From positions 13,764,001 through 13,828,000 of the forward strand of contig NC_135250.1 in assembly GCF_964204865.1 (NCBI RefSeq): 64,000 nucleotides of DNA, read 5' to 3'. Of the stretch, positions 61,201 to 64,000 are shown piece by piece; within the stretch, counting starts at the first letter, position 1; each line of letters begins with the position of its first letter. The DNA is from Styela clava. Lineage: Eukaryota; Chordata; Ascidiacea; Stolidobranchia; Styelidae. A program made the position numbers and the translations under genes. Under the pieces are notes generated by a model, which saw only the letters and a program-made list of their open reading frames with translations, had not been told where the DNA came from and made no database searches.

Positions 61201-63052
61201 AAAATAAACATTAATTTAATGTTAAAACAAGAAATAATAAAATGTTGGATTGCAACATGTTAGGAAATAATGACACATTCAAAATCCAGTAAAATTCTCA
61301 ACTGCTTTGTCATAATGAGTCTCATTCTCAACAAATAAAATTTAAAATTTTTCAAAATTCAGTTGTGCATTTTCTGCTCCAGATTGTTTACCATAAAATA
61401 TCAGAAACCTTAAACTTACAATATCAGTTAAATCAATTTTATTTCACAATGATCATTTACATGTTCTGCAGTGGCACGTCGATAAGTTGCACAGTGATGA
61501 AGTGAAAAGTATTAAGGAAACACTGATTCAAATGACAAGGTGTAATATCCCTGATCATCACAAAAAGATCCGATTCCAGCCCCCTCACCAATCCAAGACA
61601 ATACATTCAAAATGAACATGGATATCGAAGATTGTTGAAAATAATATTTCCAAGCATAACTATAATAACAATGAATGCTGGAGTCCTCTGTTCAGCCCAG
61701 ATTCAACAGAAAATATTATCAGAGGTGTTTCTTACCTAAGAAATGAAAATCATACCATACCTTATTAGAGTCTTTGTGACAATATCCTTCATTTGTTGCC
61801 ATATTTTGTCAGTATTGATGCCCTTTTCTGTTTGTAAAAATTTCCAAAGTGCTTTCAAACTCCTGAGAAACGAATTGTCAAAAGCTATGTAATTGAATTG
61901 ATATGTACTAACTTAAACTACTCCCAAGTCTGCTATTTATCAGCATTTCGTTGTTTGGCAGGACCATAATTCTATATAATTTCAAATGTTGGCATTTCAT
62001 TGATAGCCTATATCTTTGCTCAAGAGATAGGTAGTGTGACAATATGAGTGAATAGGAAAGCCATTTTTTTATATTTAAGATAGTAACAATATTTGTGTTG
62101 TGTTTTACTTCATATTTATTCTAATAATGCTTGAGTTTACAGATTGCATGAATCAAGGTCCTCAGTTTCTAATTCATTACAAAAAGAATACAAGGATAAA
62201 AATCAAATAAAGATAACTACTTTAAGTCTAGTTTAGGTGTTCAACTCACTTAATTGGATTTTTTTGATATAGAATAAATTCTATGGAAAAAAATTGCAAA
62301 ACAAGATATAGACAAAAATCAGACAAAATATTTGATCCACAACAATGATTTAAAACTGAATCATGTAAAGACTTTCTATAAAAGTTTATTTATCAAATTC
62401 TAACTAAAATTTAATTACCAGGAAGAATTATAATATTTGGTATGAAAGCAAAATTGAAAATCATATTATAGTGACACATAATATATTGAAACAGGGCTAG
62501 GAAGCCGGAGCTGGAGCCAAGCTTAGCATGTTGAATGAAGCCGGAGCCTGAGCTACCAGGAATTCTAGTGGCTCTAGCACCTGACCTTCCAATTTTCTTT
62601 AGCATCTATAATTTCCTAATACTTCATACAAATAATAAAAACTATCCTTTTCAGCTCATAAATTTTTTAAATTCGAATTTAAAATATTATTTTTGAGTTC
62701 CGACGTAAAAAAATGAAATTTTGGCGCCGGAGATACAGTGATTTTTGAACCAGATCCCCAGATCTGATTAAAAGACCTCATTATACTGTTGCCATTCTAA
62801 CTTACTGAGAGATTTTACATTAACAGTAGATGATATATAAATTATTCAATGAAATTAATTGAACTTGATAAACCAAGGTATGATATGAAATATCCATCTA
62901 CTAAACATTGCAATTTGTTATACTCATACCACTTGTGACCTTGACAAATATTGACATCATCATTTTGCTGGAAATCTCCGGAATGCTTATTAATACTGTA
63001 ATTTGTTAAATGCATATATCTGTTTGGCAAATGCTTCGTAGAAGATGAATAT
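55264..63052 (-). CDS. TTLL4: Tubulin polyglutamylase TTLL4, C-terminal part
   Basis: Nine exons, read leftwards: 63052-62930, 61862-61761, 61198-61064, 60440-60309, 60028-59911, 59156-59029, 58207-58119, 55975-55918, 55348-55264. Phases agree throughout, giving about 323 codons to a TAA at 55264-55266. The first encodes NRYMHLTNYSINKHSGDF and CQGHKW; the third CHELFGFDIMLDD and WILEVNISP, the TTL-domain signature whose Glu and Asn bind metal and ATP; the fourth SLHSNSPLDVEIKGQMVSDM. The later LDVLTVNDIQMLVE, RRGRFERIFPG and HYFEQPRYNNIL follow human TTLL4 closely. TTLL4 adds the first glutamate of side chains on tubulin and on some other proteins such as nucleosome assembly factors. The N-terminal part of the catalytic domain lies beyond position 64000, so the entry is partial at its 5' end. 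The tail after the TTL region is much shorter than in mammals. Confidence 0.9.
55452..55746 (-). mobile_element. tRNA-derived SINE copy in TTLL4 intron
   Basis: Antisense copy: tail GGATAAGATTCACATATTTA, CTCTCGTCCGATTACCAG, CATGGACTTGATGGTGGAG, reverse B box GGGATTCGAACCTG and a degraded head. The middle CGGTTACGTGAACC block is replaced by a shorter segment. Confidence 0.85.
56609..56980. mobile_element. Small hAT-like MITE in TTLL4 intron
   Basis: Left end CAGTGTTTCCCAAAACTGGG and right end AGGTTGGGAACCACAG form imperfect inverted repeats (9 of the outer 11 bases pair). Flanks ATATCGCG (56601-56608) and ATATAGTG (56981-56988) agree at 6 of 8 positions, fitting an old hAT target duplication. 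Confidence 0.65.
58327..58482. repeat. Foldback sequence built on TTTGAACCCACG
   Basis: TTACATTTGAACCCACG (58327-58343) is mirrored by ACGTGGGTTCAAATGTAC near 58463-58482, with further inverted words between (ATTTGAACCCATAC, CACATGGGTTCAAATGTA). It lies in a TTLL4 intron and appears to be a small hairpin-forming mobile repeat. Confidence 0.7.
60591..60890 (+). mobile_element. Full-length sense tRNA-derived SINE in TTLL4 intron
   Basis: Sense copy: CTCGGCGGTATGGCGCATC head, CCTCTGATTACCCTGCATGG, B-box region GGGGTTCAAATCTC, GGACTCCTCGCCGCCGTAGG hairpin block, CGACATGGACTGG and tail GGATAAATATGTAAATCC. With 8600-8908 and 28494-28832 it defines the family, about 300 bases long. Confidence 0.9.
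62496..62585. repeat. GGAGCC-rich simple repeat or element end
   Basis: AGCCGGAGCTGGAGCC and AAGCCGGAGCCTGAGC, then CTCTAGCACCTG, form a GC-rich quasi-repeat in AT-rich intron DNA. A similar GGCGCCGGAG lies at 62722. It looks like part of a mobile element, but its limits are not visible. Confidence 0.35.
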
Positions 63053-63235
63053 CTAAAGAAAATAAAAACAATATAAGAGAAAATCAAATTTTATGAAATA
63101 ATTTAATCTATTAAGTAGAGTGACATCGGGATATAGGTCGCTTAAATGTGTATTATTATTTACGACTTTTGTTAGTATCTCAAGTTTGACTTTTTTTTCT
63201 CAGTATGATATAATTTTAGTCTCACTCCCTCATAG

Positions 63236-63375
63236 GTGACGCTGCTCGATAACCATCACTGGTTTTTCGCGTCTCCCGTCACGCTGAAACGTATTTTTTA
63301 TATCGTTTGTAATTATGTTTGTCCATTGTATACTTTTGGTATGTGATAAAATAAACTACTGACTGACTGACTGAA
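63236..63375 (+). mobile_element. 3' end of a retroelement with (ACTG)n tail, second copy
   Basis: Matches 19243-19396 (CGATAACCA, TTTTTCGCGTC, AAAATAAACTACTGACTGAC) and ends with CTGACTGACTGA. Position upstream of the last recognised TTLL4 exon suggests it lies in a TTLL4 intron. Confidence 0.7.
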
Positions 63376-63578
63376 TTTAGTTTAGTGCCTAACTGTTTTC
63401 TACTGCTAGACGTAATTTCATAATTCAGAGATTTTTCTGTATTGTGCCTAGACAAACCCAATTTAACTGTATTAAAAGTAAAGAGCAACAAAGGCTTTCT
63501 AGTACGCACAAGTCAGCTGTTAGGCATTGTAACGTCATAGGCATAGATAATAAATTAGACCCAGGTGAATGCTCTGGG

Positions 63579-63712
63579 ATTGGAATTACTCACACATACC
63601 AGATTACATTGGATTAAAGAAACTAGTTTCGTGGATTGCACACCATTTCAAATTGGCACTTTTACGTGGGCCGCACAAATTTTCATTGTGGGCCGCGGGT
63701 TGCACTTGTATA
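63579..63712 (-). mobile_element. Fragment related to the 52703-52993 element
   Basis: In reverse complement this reads GTGCAACCCGCGGCCCAC, then TTTGTGCGGCCCACG, AAGTGCCAATTTGAAATGG and CGAAACTAG, which parallels the left 130 bases of 52703-52993. Right-hand limits are not visible. It lies in what is probably a TTLL4 intron. Confidence 0.6.
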
Positions 63713-64000
63713 GAGTACAAATTTTTACTAAAATCGAGCATTTTATGCTTGGATTTCATTTGATACATTTATTCATTTGAACATTGCAAAACATGTAAAA
63801 ACTGTTTCACTACCATGCCAAGTCAGTTTAGTAATTGGAAAAAGTGATGGGGATGACGAAACTGTCAAAATTCAGGAAGCTCACGAATGAATAAAATATT
63901 TGAAGGTAAGAAAACGAGGAAATGAAGAAAATTGGCAGCCAGATATATCGGTCAAACCCTACATATAATATAGGCAAGCTATAATCATTCAATTACAATA

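Larger units (their letters stand above)
63053..64000. other. Probable TTLL4 intron, window edge
   Basis: The exon ending at 63052 begins in phase 2 after CTTTAG and needs an upstream partner, but no segment here encodes the preceding TTL-domain residues. Apart from the two mobile fragments listed, nothing is recognised. Confidence 0.5.

Overview
The window is eukaryotic: AT-rich, intron-bearing, with metazoan genes separated by tRNA-derived SINEs, hAT-type and foldback DNA elements. Gene content (cilia and centrosome genes, a TRPA channel, a p24 cargo receptor) fits a ciliated animal. An ascidian tunicate is my best guess, from the short AT-rich introns and few introns in some genes, but nothing seen here proves it.

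Layout. (1) 2467-5472, minus: an apparently single-exon HEATR4 homologue. (2) 9808-11617, plus: a two-exon p24/TMED gene of the gamma (TMED3/TMED7) type. (3) 17121-27359, minus: a 13-exon gene giving about 995 residues, identified as CEP126 (KIAA1377) by matching N-terminal, middle and C-terminal blocks. (4) 29837-29977, plus: a possible terminal exon of an unrecognised gene. (5) 31674-47738, plus: a TRPA-family cation channel of about 24 exons and 928 residues, with ankyrin repeats laid out about one per phase-0 exon, then six membrane segments and a pore loop. (6) 55264-63052, minus: the C-terminal half of a TTLL4-type tubulin polyglutamylase; the rest lies beyond position 64000.

Exon models were built by hand from splice sites and reading phase. 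For CEP126 and the in-window part of TTLL4 every exon junction keeps phase. The TRPA model also closes in frame, but its last two introns are less certain.

The space between and inside genes holds at least seven copies of one tRNA-derived SINE, hAT-like elements (two with exact 8-bp target duplications), several foldback elements, a Penelope-like hammerhead-type motif, a 5S rRNA-like fragment, and two intronic satellite arrays in the TRPA gene that switch orientation in the middle. The palindrome TACCGGTA occurs nine times, far above base-composition expectation. Three of the five recognised genes act on, or are linked to, centrosomes, cilia or tubulin; there is no operon-like arrangement, and no wholly new gene system was found.
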